From: JACZST01 sp964195155
Lineage (GTDB): Bacteria > Actinomycetota > Acidimicrobiia > Spongiisociales > UBA5794
Direction: 5' to 3'
Assembly (NCBI GenBank): GCA_964195155.1
Contig: CAXMOP010000061.1
Span: forward strand, 1 to 26,693
Length of the DNA stretch: 26,693 nucleotides
Shown here piece after piece: positions 1 to 7,248 of this stretch. Numbering within the stretch: position 1 is the first letter of the stretch; every line of letters begins with the position of its first letter. A model generated the notes under the pieces. That model was not told where the DNA came from and did not search any database. It saw only the letters and a list, made by a program, of their open reading frames with translations. Both the position numbers and the translations under genes were made by a program.

Positions 1-515
<515 letters not shown>

Positions 516-689
516 AGATGGGAGAAAGATTCCTGATCTTGCTGAGATCTGGAGTCGATCTCTCAAAGGTGGCCATGCCGGGACGGGGTCCCTTGCTGGG
601 CGAACCAGCTGGCATGACCTGATTTTTTTGTACACGCTGGCCCCGATCGACTCCCGAAGGGGCAATCTTCACGGTCCAGCGCCCATTGG

Positions 690-720
690 CTTTTGACACG
701 CTGTTCAGTTGTCAAGGAGC
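690..720 (-). promoter_or_regulatory. rRNA leader element (antitermination/processing-type box)
   Basis: About 180 nt upstream of 16S, the minus strand reads CTCCTTGACAACTGAACAG followed by CGTGTCAAAAGCC. This closely resembles the conserved leader box of actinobacterial rrn operons (TTTGAGAACTCAAyAGyGTG type), which belongs to the antitermination/processing region rather than to a promoter. TTGACA and TGTCAA form a 6-bp inverted repeat. The TTGACA has no -10 hexamer 16-18 bp downstream. The remaining leader (516-1011) contains no gene. I could not choose a convincing rrn promoter; TTGAAT near 835-840 is a weak -35 candidate. Confidence 0.5.
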
Positions 721-776
721 CCGGATCCCCCTCGAAACGCGCCGAGCGCGACTCAGGAGGAGGGCCTCACAATTTA

Positions 777-800
777 GGCACCGCCGATAGCGGCGGCGCC
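777..800 (-). terminator. Strong 10-bp hairpin downstream of the small membrane-protein pair
   Basis: GGCGCCGCCG, a CTAT loop and CGGCGGTGCC form a 10-bp stem with one G-U pair on the minus strand. It sits between the end of the two small ORFs (1012) and the rRNA leader. TAAATTG, not a U tract, follows it. It may be a U-less terminator of the kind common in high-GC bacteria, or a structure in the rrn leader. The stem is directly visible; its function is inferred. Confidence 0.4.
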
Positions 801-1011
801 CGGCTGCCGACCGGTATGGGCGGCAGACGACGTATTCAAGCACGATCGCCTGCCTAGTGCCACTCGTTCCGACGGAAGGGACAAGGGAAAGAGGAAGGAA
901 CAGGCGCCCCCGTCCTCTCGTGCGACCCCGCGTCGTTGTCGCTGCGCTAGGAGTGTGCTCCACACGGAGTCTCTGACACCAATACGGTCACCGGTCAGGA
1001 TGGACCGGGGG

Positions 1012-1197
1012 CTAGACCTTGCTCTTCTGGTTGTTGCGATACCAGAGATAGCCGGCAACCCCCAGGACGACGAGTACCAGCGTCAATGGGGAGAAGATCA
1101 GGTCGATGATCCGGAGCGTTCCAAACACCAGCGCCAAGATGACGACACCGCCGAGGATCCACATCCAGCCCGGTGTGCTCTTCTTCTGTTCGGTCAT
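1012..1197 (-). CDS. Small two-helix membrane protein, 61 aa
   Basis: The start MTEQKKSTPGW is chosen because its ATG (1195-1197) overlaps the TGA of the upstream small gene as ATGA. A longer in-frame reading to 1371 would merely overlay that neighbour. The protein has a short charged N-terminus, two hydrophobic segments (about residues 10-26 and 29-48, separated by RIIDLIFSP-type sequence) and a basic tail ending NNQKSKV, so it is a small integral membrane protein with both ends probably cytoplasmic. I do not recognise a family. It is the last gene before the 16S leader and is translationally coupled to its partner. Confidence 0.7.
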   Translation of the reverse strand: MTEQKKSTPGWMWILGGVVILALVFGTLRIIDLIFSPLTLVLVVLGVAGYLWYRNNQKSKV

Positions 1198-1391
1198 GCG
1201 GACTCCTTTTCGACCCGACCCCGCAACCAAATGAACAACCCAATGATACCGGCCACGATGAGGATGCCGCCGATCGACATCGCGGCGAGCAGATTGGTCA
1301 GGATCGCCAGCCCCCAGATGATCGGAATCGCCAGGATGAGAATGGCGACGATGACGACCCAGGTGGGCCACTTCCTTTGCGGTTCACTCAT
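1194..1391 (-). CDS. Small two-helix membrane protein, 65 aa
   Basis: The 65-residue protein starts MSEPQRKWPTW. A Shine-Dalgarno-like AGAGGA sits about 7 nt upstream of ATG 1389-1391. Two long hydrophobic stretches (about residues 11-31 and 36-56) are followed by a charged end (RGRVEKESA). The layout matches the next gene: short polar head, two helices, short charged tail. The two may therefore act together or be a diverged duplicate pair, but I see no convincing sequence identity. It lies downstream of tyrS, separated by a palindromic stem at 1437-1455. The function is unknown. Confidence 0.72.
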   Translation of the reverse strand: MSEPQRKWPTWVVIVAILILAIPIIWGLAILTNLLAAMSIGGILIVAGIIGLFIWLRGRVEKESA

Positions 1392-1436
1392 TGAGGTTTC
1401 CTCTCGCTCTCGTTGTCGGCCGAGGGTAGCGCCGGC

Positions 1437-1455
1437 CTAGGAGGCACCCTCCTAG
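1437..1455 (-). terminator. Perfect 8-bp hairpin at the tyrS stop codon
   Basis: CTAGGAGG, a GTG loop and CCTCCTAG form a perfect 8-bp stem with a 3-nt loop. The tyrS stop codon TAG lies inside the first arm. No U tract follows. It is probably a terminator or 3'-end-protecting stem for tyrS mRNA. The stem also contains GGAGG/CCTCC, but no start codon follows at ribosome-binding distance. Confidence 0.45.
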
Positions 1456-2648
1456 CGAACCAGACGGACGAAGCGGCGCTTGCCGACTTGAACCACCTTG
1501 CCTGCGACGGATTCGGCGTCGAGAAGCTCCTCGGTGATCTTCTCGCCGTCGATCTTTACGCCGCCCTGCACAATGAGCCGGCGAACCTCGGACTTAGACG
1601 AAGCCAATCCGGCCTCCGAAAGCACCGTCGGCATCGAGACCCGATCGCCGGACCCGATGGCGTGTTCGGGCACCTCGTCGGGGATCCCCTTCTCCTTGAA
1701 CAGCCGATCGAATACTGCCTCGGCGACTTCGGCGGCCGCCTCGTCCCAGTACCTGGTCACGATGCGCCGCCCGAGCTCGCGTTTTGCCTCGCCGGGGTGG
1801 AGGGAGCCGTCGCCCAATTCCGATTCGATCCTGCCGACTTCCTCGCGGCCGGCGCCGGCGGCCAACAGATACCAGTCGGGCATCGCCTCATCCGGGATCG
1901 ACATCACCTTGCCAAACATCTCGTCGGCCGGGTCCCGTACCGACACGTAGTTCCCGATGGACTGAGACATCTTCTTCACCCCGTCGGTGCCGACCAGCAG
2001 GGGTGCAGTCACCACGGCCTGGGCGGGCTGCCCGCGACGTTCCTGTAGATCCCGCCCCACGAGGAGATTCCACAACTGATCGGTGCCGCCGATTTCGATG
2101 TCGGCTTCAACCGCAACCGAGTCCATTCCCTGCAGCAGCGGATACATGAACTCGATCATCGAGATCGGCTCGCGGGCATCCCACCGCTTTGAGAAGTCGT
2201 CCCGGTCCATGATCCGGGCCACCGTGAAGGCCGAGGTGAGTTCGAGCACGTCGTGCATGTCCATGGAACCGAGCCACTCCGAGTTGTACCGCACTTCGAG
2301 ATGCTCGGGCAGCAGCAGCTCCTCGACGATCGGTAGGAGGTTGTCGGCATGGCCGCGCACCTCGTCGGCGCTGAGGCGCTTTCTCGTGCTCGCGGCTGCG
2401 GATGGGTCGCCAACCTGTGCAGTGAAATCACCAACGATCAGCACCGCGGTGTGGCCCATCTCCTGGAAGCGTCGGAGCAGGTTGAACACCACCGCCCAGC
2501 CCAGCGTCACATCCGGTGCCGTCGGGTCCACGCCGAGTTTCACCCGCAACGGGCGATCCTCCTCGAGCAGGGCAAGGAGCCCTCCCTCGGGAAGGGAGAC
2601 CTCGACGGTGCTGGTGATGTGTTCGAGCTGTTCCTCGGCTGGCTTCAT
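1452..2648 (-). CDS. tyrS: Tyrosyl-tRNA synthetase (TyrRS)
   Basis: Cytoplasmic class I aminoacyl-tRNA synthetase that activates tyrosine with ATP and charges tRNA-Tyr. The 398-aa length fits the bacterial family. KLGVDPTAPD opens the catalytic fold, FTAQVGDPS follows at ~75-83, GGTDQLWN is the usual tyrosine-pocket block, KMSQS (226-230) is the KMSKS loop, and an S4-like RNA-binding domain (about residues 330-395) closes the protein. The HIGH motif reads TLGW (48-51), with tryptophan in place of the normally invariant second histidine. I chose ATG 2648 because MKPAEEQLEHI aligns with family N-termini. A GTG at 2690 would add 14 residues, and neither start has a good ribosome-binding site. 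A weak TAGCCT 8 nt before the ATG could mean a leaderless mRNA. Confidence 0.93.
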   Translation of the reverse strand: MKPAEEQLEHITSTVEVSLPEGGLLALLEEDRPLRVKLGVDPTAPDVTLGWAVVFNLLRRFQEMGHTAVLIVGDFTAQVGDPSAAASTRKRLSADEVRGHADNLLPIVEELLLPEHLEVRYNSEWLGSMDMHDVLELTSAFTVARIMDRDDFSKRWDAREPISMIEFMYPLLQGMDSVAVEADIEIGGTDQLWNLLVGRDLQERRGQPAQAVVTAPLLVGTDGVKKMSQSIGNYVSVRDPADEMFGKVMSIPDEAMPDWYLLAAGAGREEVGRIESELGDGSLHPGEAKRELGRRIVTRYWDEAAAEVAEAVFDRLFKEKGIPDEVPEHAIGSGDRVSMPTVLSEAGLASSKSEVRRLIVQGGVKIDGEKITEELLDAESVAGKVVQVGKRRFVRLVR

Positions 2649-2760
2649 GAGCGGCAAGGCTAGACCGAGCGGGAGCGGGCACGAGATCACTCCTCGCGGT
2701 TCGAGTGGGGCGATTCCTCCCGCTCATAGGCTCCTGATGATCATCGGCATTGATGGATGG

Positions 2761-3312
2761 CTATCCGTCTCTGCCCTCTAGGACGAAGCGCCACGGCCAG
2801 TCTGCGGCCTTGGTGATCCCGATCCGCGGCGTCGAGGTCACCGTACCCTGGGACTCGCCGGGGATGAGCAGCACCGGTCCGTGTGACAGGTCAGCACCGT
2901 CGTCCTCGCCGGTGACGCCGAGGGCCTGGGTGAGCTTTCCCGGCCCATCGGCGACGTGATCGGCTCTCCCCCGCCGGCTCACCATCGTCTCCAGGCCCTC
3001 CACGGGCTCTCCTCCGCGTAAGAGCACCGCATTCGGCGTCTCCTCGTCGCCGATCACCACGTTCATGCACCAATGGATGCCGTAGGACAGATAGACGTAG
3101 AGCATCCCCGGAGCTCCGAACAGCGAGTCGTTGCGCTTGGTCGGACCCCGATAGGCGTGACTGGCGGGGTCGTCGAGCCCGGCGTACGCCTCCACCTCGG
3201 TGAGGACGACCTCGGTCTGCGTCCCCCCGAACTCGGTGCGCAGCCGCCAGCCCAAGAGCTGCCGTGCCGCGGTCAACACGTCTCGTGACAGCAGGTCGGC
3301 GACTTCGCTCAG
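2761..3312 (-). CDS. 3-methyladenine DNA glycosylase (AAG/MPG family), probable CTG start
   Basis: Base-excision repair enzyme that removes alkylated purines. EVEAYAGLDDPASHAYRG, the TKRNDSLFG loop, GMLYVYLSYGIHWCMNVV and the DGPGKLTQALG region are family hallmarks. The C-terminus ends RIGITKAADWPWRFVLEG, like mycobacterial Mpg. The first conventional start is GTG 3279, but that cuts off conserved N-terminal helix residues. In-frame reading upstream gives SEVADLLSRDVLTAARQLLG, which matches the family N-terminus in length and pattern. The only initiation-like codon there is CTG 3310-3312, overlapping the pheT TGA as CTGA. I infer a CTG start, giving 183 aa; the conservative alternative is 2761-3279 (172 aa). 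It is the last gene of pheS-pheT-AAG. Confidence 0.88.
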   Translation of the reverse strand: MSEVADLLSRDVLTAARQLLGWRLRTEFGGTQTEVVLTEVEAYAGLDDPASHAYRGPTKRNDSLFGAPGMLYVYLSYGIHWCMNVVIGDEETPNAVLLRGGEPVEGLETMVSRRGRADHVADGPGKLTQALGVTGEDDGADLSHGPVLLIPGESQGTVTSTPRIGITKAADWPWRFVLEGRDG

Positions 3313-5705
3313 AGCTCGCCCCGCAGCTCGGCGCCGGTTCCGGCGATCACCGCTTCCACGATCGCACGGCGCAACGGTGCTGCCTCTTCGTCGCTGAGCG
3401 TTCGATCCGCCGCGCGAAGCGTCAGCCTGATTGCGATGCTCCTTCGCCCCTCGTCCACCGCTGACCCGGTGTAGACGTCGAACACCTCGAGGCGCTCCAA
3501 CAACTCGCCGGCGGCTCCCTCGATGGCCGCGAGCACCGCGCCGGCTCCGATCCCGTCAGAAATCTGGAACGCCAGATCGAAGACCTGGGGTGGGTACGGA
3601 GATGGATGGTGGAATTGCCAGGGCCCGCGGTCCACTAGAAGCCGCGCCAGGTCGATCTCCCCGGCGATAACGCGGCCATCGAGCCCAGCGGCACGAGCGA
3701 CGGCGGGGTCGATCTCACCGACGACGCCGACCGTCTCGTCGCCGATCATCACCGCGGCGGCACGGCCGGGATGGAATGGTGCTCGCTGTATCGGGCCGAC
3801 CGCCGGATCCGGGAGATGGAGGGCCTCGGAGATCGTCTCCCAAAGCCCGGTCGCGTCATACACGTCGTATCCGCTGCCGGCACGACCCCACCCGGCGGAT
3901 CTGGTCCCCGATGCAACGAAGCCGAGACGATCCGGTTGTTCGGGCAGCTTGTCGTGCCCGCGAAGGAACACCTTGCCGATCTCGAACAGCTGCACGTCGT
4001 CGACCCGCCGCGAATGATTCAGGGCTGCTGCGTTGAGCAGGCCCGGAAGCAGGGTCGTGCGCATCACTCCCTCTTCATCTCGCAACGGATTCATGACTCG
4101 GATCCCGGACCGTGCCGGGTCGGAATCCGCAAGTCCCAGACGGTCGATATCCGGCTCGCCGATAAACGAGAACAGGAACACCTCGTGATACCCGGCACCC
4201 GCCATGACGGATCGGAGCTTGCGCAGTCGTTGCTCGTCAAACGGCAGTCCGCCACCGGTCCCGCTGCGGACCCGGCCGGGAATCGCGGCGTACCCGTGGA
4301 GTCGGGCCACCTCCTCGATGAGGTCGGCTGGTCGGGTCACGTCGGGCCGTCTCGTTGGGACGCGGACAGTCAACGGATCCCTCCCCTCGACCGAGAATCC
4401 GAGACGGGTCAGGTAGTCGGCGGCCGTGGTCGACTCGATTCGGATGCCAAGGAGACGCTTGATCTCAGCCATCGTCAATTCGATGACGGCCGGCACGGGC
4501 GGCGCGGGATACTCATCCACTACGCCCCCGACCGTTGCCCCGGCGTACTTCTCGAGTAGCTGGGCCACCCGATCGGCGGCGTGGCGGCACGCCTCGGGGT
4601 CCATCCCCCGCTCGAATCGAGCCGAAGCCTCCGAGCGGAGGTCGAGGCGGCGCCCGGTGAGCAGGATCGAGGGCGGATCCCAGTACGCAGCCTCGATCAG
4701 GGCCCGTTTCGTGTCTTCGCTGACTTCGGTATCGGCACCGCCCATCACCCCGGCGACGGCAACCGGTCGCTCCGCGTTGCCAACAACGATGTCGCCCGGT
4801 TCGAGCGTGCGGTCGACGTCGTCGAGCGTCTTGATGCTCTCACCCCCTTCGGCCCGTCGTACCACGACCGTGTCACCAAGCCGATCACGGTCGAAGGCGT
4901 GGGTGGGATGGCCGAACTCGATCATGGCGTAGTTGCTGGCGTCGACCACGTTGTTGATCGGGCGCACGCCAGCCGCTGCGAGCCGAGCGCGCATCCAGTG
5001 CGGTGACGGTCCCACGATGATGTTGTCGACCTCTCTCCCGACGAATCGAGGACAGGCTTCGGCGTCGAGGATGGTGACCGAGGTTCCGGCGGCTCCGTTG
5101 TTGGTGTCGAACGGGAATTGGGGCGCGTGCAGTGGAATGTCATAGAACGCGGCCAGCTCGCGGGCGATCCCGTACACCGACATCCAGTCGGGCCGGTTCG
5201 GCGTCACATCGATGTCGAACACCATGTCGTTGACCGGCAGCAAAGACTCGAACGAGTCACCGAGGCGAGCGGCTGCGTCCGGGAAGCCGGCGTCGAGGAC
5301 CATGATCCCGTCGGCGTCGTCACCAAGCTCGAGCTCCTGTTCCGAACAGATCATCCCGTGCGAGGTCACCCCTCTGATGTCGCGCTCGGTGATGGCAAAA
5401 TCACCCTGGAGCACCGCACCAGGCACGGCCACCGGCACGATCGCTCCCTCCTGGAAGTTCCAGGCACCGCAGACGATCTCGAGCACCTCGCTGCCGACAT
5501 CGACTTTGGTGAGTCGAACCTTGTCGGCGTTGGGGTGCGGCTTGACCTCGATGACCTTGCCCACCACCACGTCTGAGAATCGGTACTGGATCGGCTCCCA
5601 GCTCTCGACCTCGAGGCCGAGACTCTCGAGGGCGAGCGCGATCGCCTCCGGATCGGTGGTCGGGAGGTCGACGAACTCACGAAGCCAATCGAGGGTGACT
5701 TTCAC
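3309..5705 (-). CDS. pheT: Phenylalanyl-tRNA synthetase beta subunit
   Basis: Large, tRNA-binding and editing subunit of the (alpha-beta)2 PheRS, 798 aa. The start is GTG 5703-5705, whose GTGA overlaps the pheS stop; the longer open frame to 5891 only overlays pheS. The order is typical: VKVTLDWLREFVDLP at the N-terminus, an EMAP/tRNA-binding domain (about 40-150, with VVVGKVIEVKPHPNADKVRL), a B3/B4 editing domain (about 210-370), B5 (about 400-475), a catalytic-like core, and a C-terminal ferredoxin-fold anticodon-binding domain (about 705-798, HHPSPYPPQVFDLAF). It is translationally coupled to pheS and to the downstream glycosylase, and should share the Phe-leader control upstream of pheS. 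Confidence 0.97.
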   Translation of the reverse strand: MKVTLDWLREFVDLPTTDPEAIALALESLGLEVESWEPIQYRFSDVVVGKVIEVKPHPNADKVRLTKVDVGSEVLEIVCGAWNFQEGAIVPVAVPGAVLQGDFAITERDIRGVTSHGMICSEQELELGDDADGIMVLDAGFPDAAARLGDSFESLLPVNDMVFDIDVTPNRPDWMSVYGIARELAAFYDIPLHAPQFPFDTNNGAAGTSVTILDAEACPRFVGREVDNIIVGPSPHWMRARLAAAGVRPINNVVDASNYAMIEFGHPTHAFDRDRLGDTVVVRRAEGGESIKTLDDVDRTLEPGDIVVGNAERPVAVAGVMGGADTEVSEDTKRALIEAAYWDPPSILLTGRRLDLRSEASARFERGMDPEACRHAADRVAQLLEKYAGATVGGVVDEYPAPPVPAVIELTMAEIKRLLGIRIESTTAADYLTRLGFSVEGRDPLTVRVPTRRPDVTRPADLIEEVARLHGYAAIPGRVRSGTGGGLPFDEQRLRKLRSVMAGAGYHEVFLFSFIGEPDIDRLGLADSDPARSGIRVMNPLRDEEGVMRTTLLPGLLNAAALNHSRRVDDVQLFEIGKVFLRGHDKLPEQPDRLGFVASGTRSAGWGRAGSGYDVYDATGLWETISEALHLPDPAVGPIQRAPFHPGRAAAVMIGDETVGVVGEIDPAVARAAGLDGRVIAGEIDLARLLVDRGPWQFHHPSPYPPQVFDLAFQISDGIGAGAVLAAIEGAAGELLERLEVFDVYTGSAVDEGRRSIAIRLTLRAADRTLSDEEAAPLRRAIVEAVIAGTGAELRGEL

Positions 5706-6739
5706 CGGTACTGCTCCAGGATCCGCACATCGGGGTCGAAGAGGTCCCGCATGTCGGTGATGCCGTGGCGCACCATCGCCAGGCGATCGGCGCCCATGCC
5801 AAAGGCGAACCCGGTGAGTTTGTCTGAGTCGTATCCGGCCGCTTCGAGCACCGCCGGGTGCACCATCCCGGAGCCGAGCAACTCCAGCCATTCGCCCTGA
5901 TGGCGAACATGCATCTCTGCGGAGGGCTCGGTGAACGGGAAGTAGTGCGGGATGAACTTGGTCTCGGCTTCAGTACCAAGGAATTCGTGAGCGAAGTGCT
6001 CGAGTACGCCCTTGAGGTCCCCGAACGTGATGTCGGTGTCGACGGCCAATCCCTCGATCTGATGGAAGACCGGAGAATGTGTTGGGTCCAAAGGATCGCT
6101 TCGATAGACGCGGCCCGGCACGACCAGGTACACCGGGGGCTCGTGCTCCTCCATGTAGCGGGCCTGCATCGGCGAGGTATGCGTGCGCAGCAGGATCTCC
6201 TCGGGCTCGTCGCCGTACTCCAGATACAGCGTGTCCATGGCGAGCCGGGCGGGGTGAGCCTGCGGGAAGTTGAGGGCGGTGAAGTTGTAGTACTCAGTCT
6301 CCGCCTCCGGCCCGGTGGCGACTGCATACCCCATCGCGACGAAGATGTCGACGACCTCGTCCATCACCTGCTGGATGATGTTCACACTCCCGTGTTTTGG
6401 TGCCCTCCCGGGCAGCGTGACGTCCACCGCGTCGGAGGCAAGGTTTGCGGCGTGCTCCTCGGCTTCGAGCTCGGCGCGCCGGGCCCCGATGAGGGCATTG
6501 AGCTCGCCGGCGACCTCGTTGATCGCCTGGCCGGTCCGCTTCCGCTCATCGTCTGGAAGTTCGCGGAGCGTGGCGCGCCCGGCGGCGATCGGTGACTGCT
6601 TGCCGAGGACCTCGGTCTGCAAGCCGGCCAGCGCATCGAGATCTGCTGCTTCGGCGATCCGGGAGGGCGCATTTGATCTGAGCGCGTCGAGGTCGTCTTG
6701 GAGGCTCATGTGATCGGGAAGGTTACTGGTCGGATCCAT
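5702..6739 (-). CDS. pheS: Phenylalanyl-tRNA synthetase alpha subunit
   Basis: Catalytic subunit of PheRS (class II synthetase), 345 aa. An N-terminal coiled-coil region (about 10-95) binds tRNA. The catalytic domain includes RTHTSPMQARYM (motif 2 region), GRVYRSDPLDPTHSPVFHQIEG, FTEPSAEMHV and the motif 3 segment GFAFGMGADRLAMVRHGI. The first ATG (6739) is supported by AAGGAG 8 nt upstream (6748-6753); MSLQDDLDAL at 6709 is an alternative without one. It is preceded by a Phe-rich leader peptide and mutually exclusive hairpins, which should make expression respond to charged tRNA-Phe. Its TGA overlaps the pheT GTG. Confidence 0.97.
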   Translation of the reverse strand: MDPTSNLPDHMSLQDDLDALRSNAPSRIAEAADLDALAGLQTEVLGKQSPIAAGRATLRELPDDERKRTGQAINEVAGELNALIGARRAELEAEEHAANLASDAVDVTLPGRAPKHGSVNIIQQVMDEVVDIFVAMGYAVATGPEAETEYYNFTALNFPQAHPARLAMDTLYLEYGDEPEEILLRTHTSPMQARYMEEHEPPVYLVVPGRVYRSDPLDPTHSPVFHQIEGLAVDTDITFGDLKGVLEHFAHEFLGTEAETKFIPHYFPFTEPSAEMHVRHQGEWLELLGSGMVHPAVLEAAGYDSDKLTGFAFGMGADRLAMVRHGITDMRDLFDPDVRILEQYR

Positions 6740-6766
6740 GGGGTTGGCTCCTTGTTCGAGGGCTCA

Positions 6767-6844
6767 CTCCGGACGCGACGACGCCCGGAGCCGTTCATTG
6801 CCCCGGGCGGTTGGTGTGGTGTTAGCCGCGCCTGTTCGCCGGGG
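6767..6844 (-). promoter_or_regulatory. Phenylalanine attenuator (four-segment leader) of pheST
   Basis: Four pairable segments follow the Phe codons of the leader peptide. Segment 1 is CCCCGGCG (6837-6844, inside the leader ORF), segment 2 CGCCCGGGG (6801-6809), segment 3 CTCCGGGCG (6782-6790) and segment 4 CGTCCGGAG (6767-6775). Pairing 2:3 gives 9 bp and pairing 3:4 gives 9 bp with a 6-nt loop, so they exclude each other; 1:2 gives about 8 bp with one bulge. This is the logic of trp/phe attenuators. The 3:4 hairpin has no U tract, so the output could be a U-less terminator or a translational effect. GGCTCC at 6787-6792 could also pair with the GGAGCC that contains the pheS Shine-Dalgarno (6746-6751). 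Confidence 0.7.
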
Positions 6845-6890
6845 CCTGGTGGCCGGTAAAGGCGAAGTCGAAGCGCAGTGGTGCGGTCAT
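6822..6890 (-). CDS. pheL: Phenylalanine leader peptide, 22 aa
   Basis: A 22-codon ORF begins MTAPLRFDFAF and ends in TAA at 6822-6824. Phe occupies residues 7, 9 and 11 (TTC-GAC-TTC-GCC-TTT). It lies 82 nt upstream of pheS, and its 3' half contains segment 1 of the attenuator. The inferred role is sensing: low Phe-tRNA stalls the ribosome at the Phe codons, frees segment 2 and favours pairing 2:3. With ample Phe the ribosome reaches the stop codon, 12 nt before segment 2, and hairpin 3:4 can form. There is no Shine-Dalgarno; the predicted transcription start falls at or just before the ATG, so the mRNA may be leaderless. The peptide itself probably has no function. The name is by analogy with E. 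coli pheM/pheL; there is no homology. Confidence 0.72.
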   Translation of the reverse strand: MTAPLRFDFAFTGHQAPANRRG

Positions 6891-6899
6891 TGGTGGGGA

Positions 6900-6928
6900 A
6901 CGATAACGCAGTTCGGTCGAGTTGAGAA
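6900..6928 (-). promoter_or_regulatory. Promoter of the pheL-pheST leader
   Basis: TTCTCA (6923-6928, 4/6 match to TTGACA), a 17-bp spacer and TATCGT (6900-6905, TAnnnT) lie between the stop of the upstream membrane-protein gene (6932) and the leader-peptide ATG (6890). The predicted transcription start is about 6891-6894, giving a 5' UTR of 0-4 nt. Confidence 0.55.
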
Positions 6929-6931
6929 GGG

Positions 6932-7198
6932 TCATGTCAGCGCCAATGCAATGGCCGCGGTGAGGGCGAGACTGGCCACCGCCGCCAGAACCAACCAGAC
7001 GATCCTTCTGGTCATCGGGAGAATGAGCAGTGGCCCAATGCCGATCGAGGCAGCCAGAGCGACATACGGGTTCTCGGTGACCGCCAGAGCGACGTAGACC
7101 GCAAGAGCCAGCACGACGGCGACCACCAACGAAGTGAACCTCCATGCGGAGTTGAAGGCGGACGGCAACGACCGTCGCTCAGGTGCCTTGGTGCTCAT
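6932..7198 (-). CDS. Small three-helix membrane protein, 88 aa
   Basis: The protein starts MSTKAPERRSLPSAF. A basic N-terminal head of ~20 residues is followed by three hydrophobic segments (about 22-41, 45-61 and 66-87), the last running to the C-terminus. PMTRRIVW forms the only charged inter-helix turn, so the N-terminus is probably cytoplasmic. I do not recognise a family; composition resembles many small actinobacterial membrane proteins. No clear Shine-Dalgarno precedes ATG 7198. TTGACC 16 bp from TAGCCA upstream is a weak promoter candidate. It separates the lipoprotein gene from the pheST leader promoter. Confidence 0.7.
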   Translation of the reverse strand: MSTKAPERRSLPSAFNSAWRFTSLVVAVVLALAVYVALAVTENPYVALAASIGIGPLLILPMTRRIVWLVLAAVASLALTAAIALALT

Positions 7199-7248
7199 GG
7201 GTTGCTATCGGCATATCGCAGCGTTGGCTACAGGGCCCCTGGATTGGG

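Noticed and set aside
695..715. TTGACA on the minus strand upstream of 16S as an rrn promoter -35
   Set aside because: No -10 hexamer lies 16-18 bp downstream, and the surrounding sequence matches the conserved actinobacterial rrn leader box.
955..1440. Plus-strand open frames over the window (for example 955-1440, 1413-2048, 11292-12785, 14489-15967)
   Set aside because: They are antisense shadows of well-identified minus-strand genes or of the rRNA leader, with low-complexity Arg/Pro/Ser-rich or His/Asp-rich translations.
5706..5891. N-terminal extension of pheT into pheS
   Set aside because: The residues are an Arg-rich shadow of pheS. The family start VKVTLDWLREF coincides with GTG 5705 and a GTGA overlap.
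6740..6930. T-box riboswitch upstream of pheS
   Set aside because: There is no T-box consensus or specifier loop; the leader peptide with Phe codons explains the structures better.
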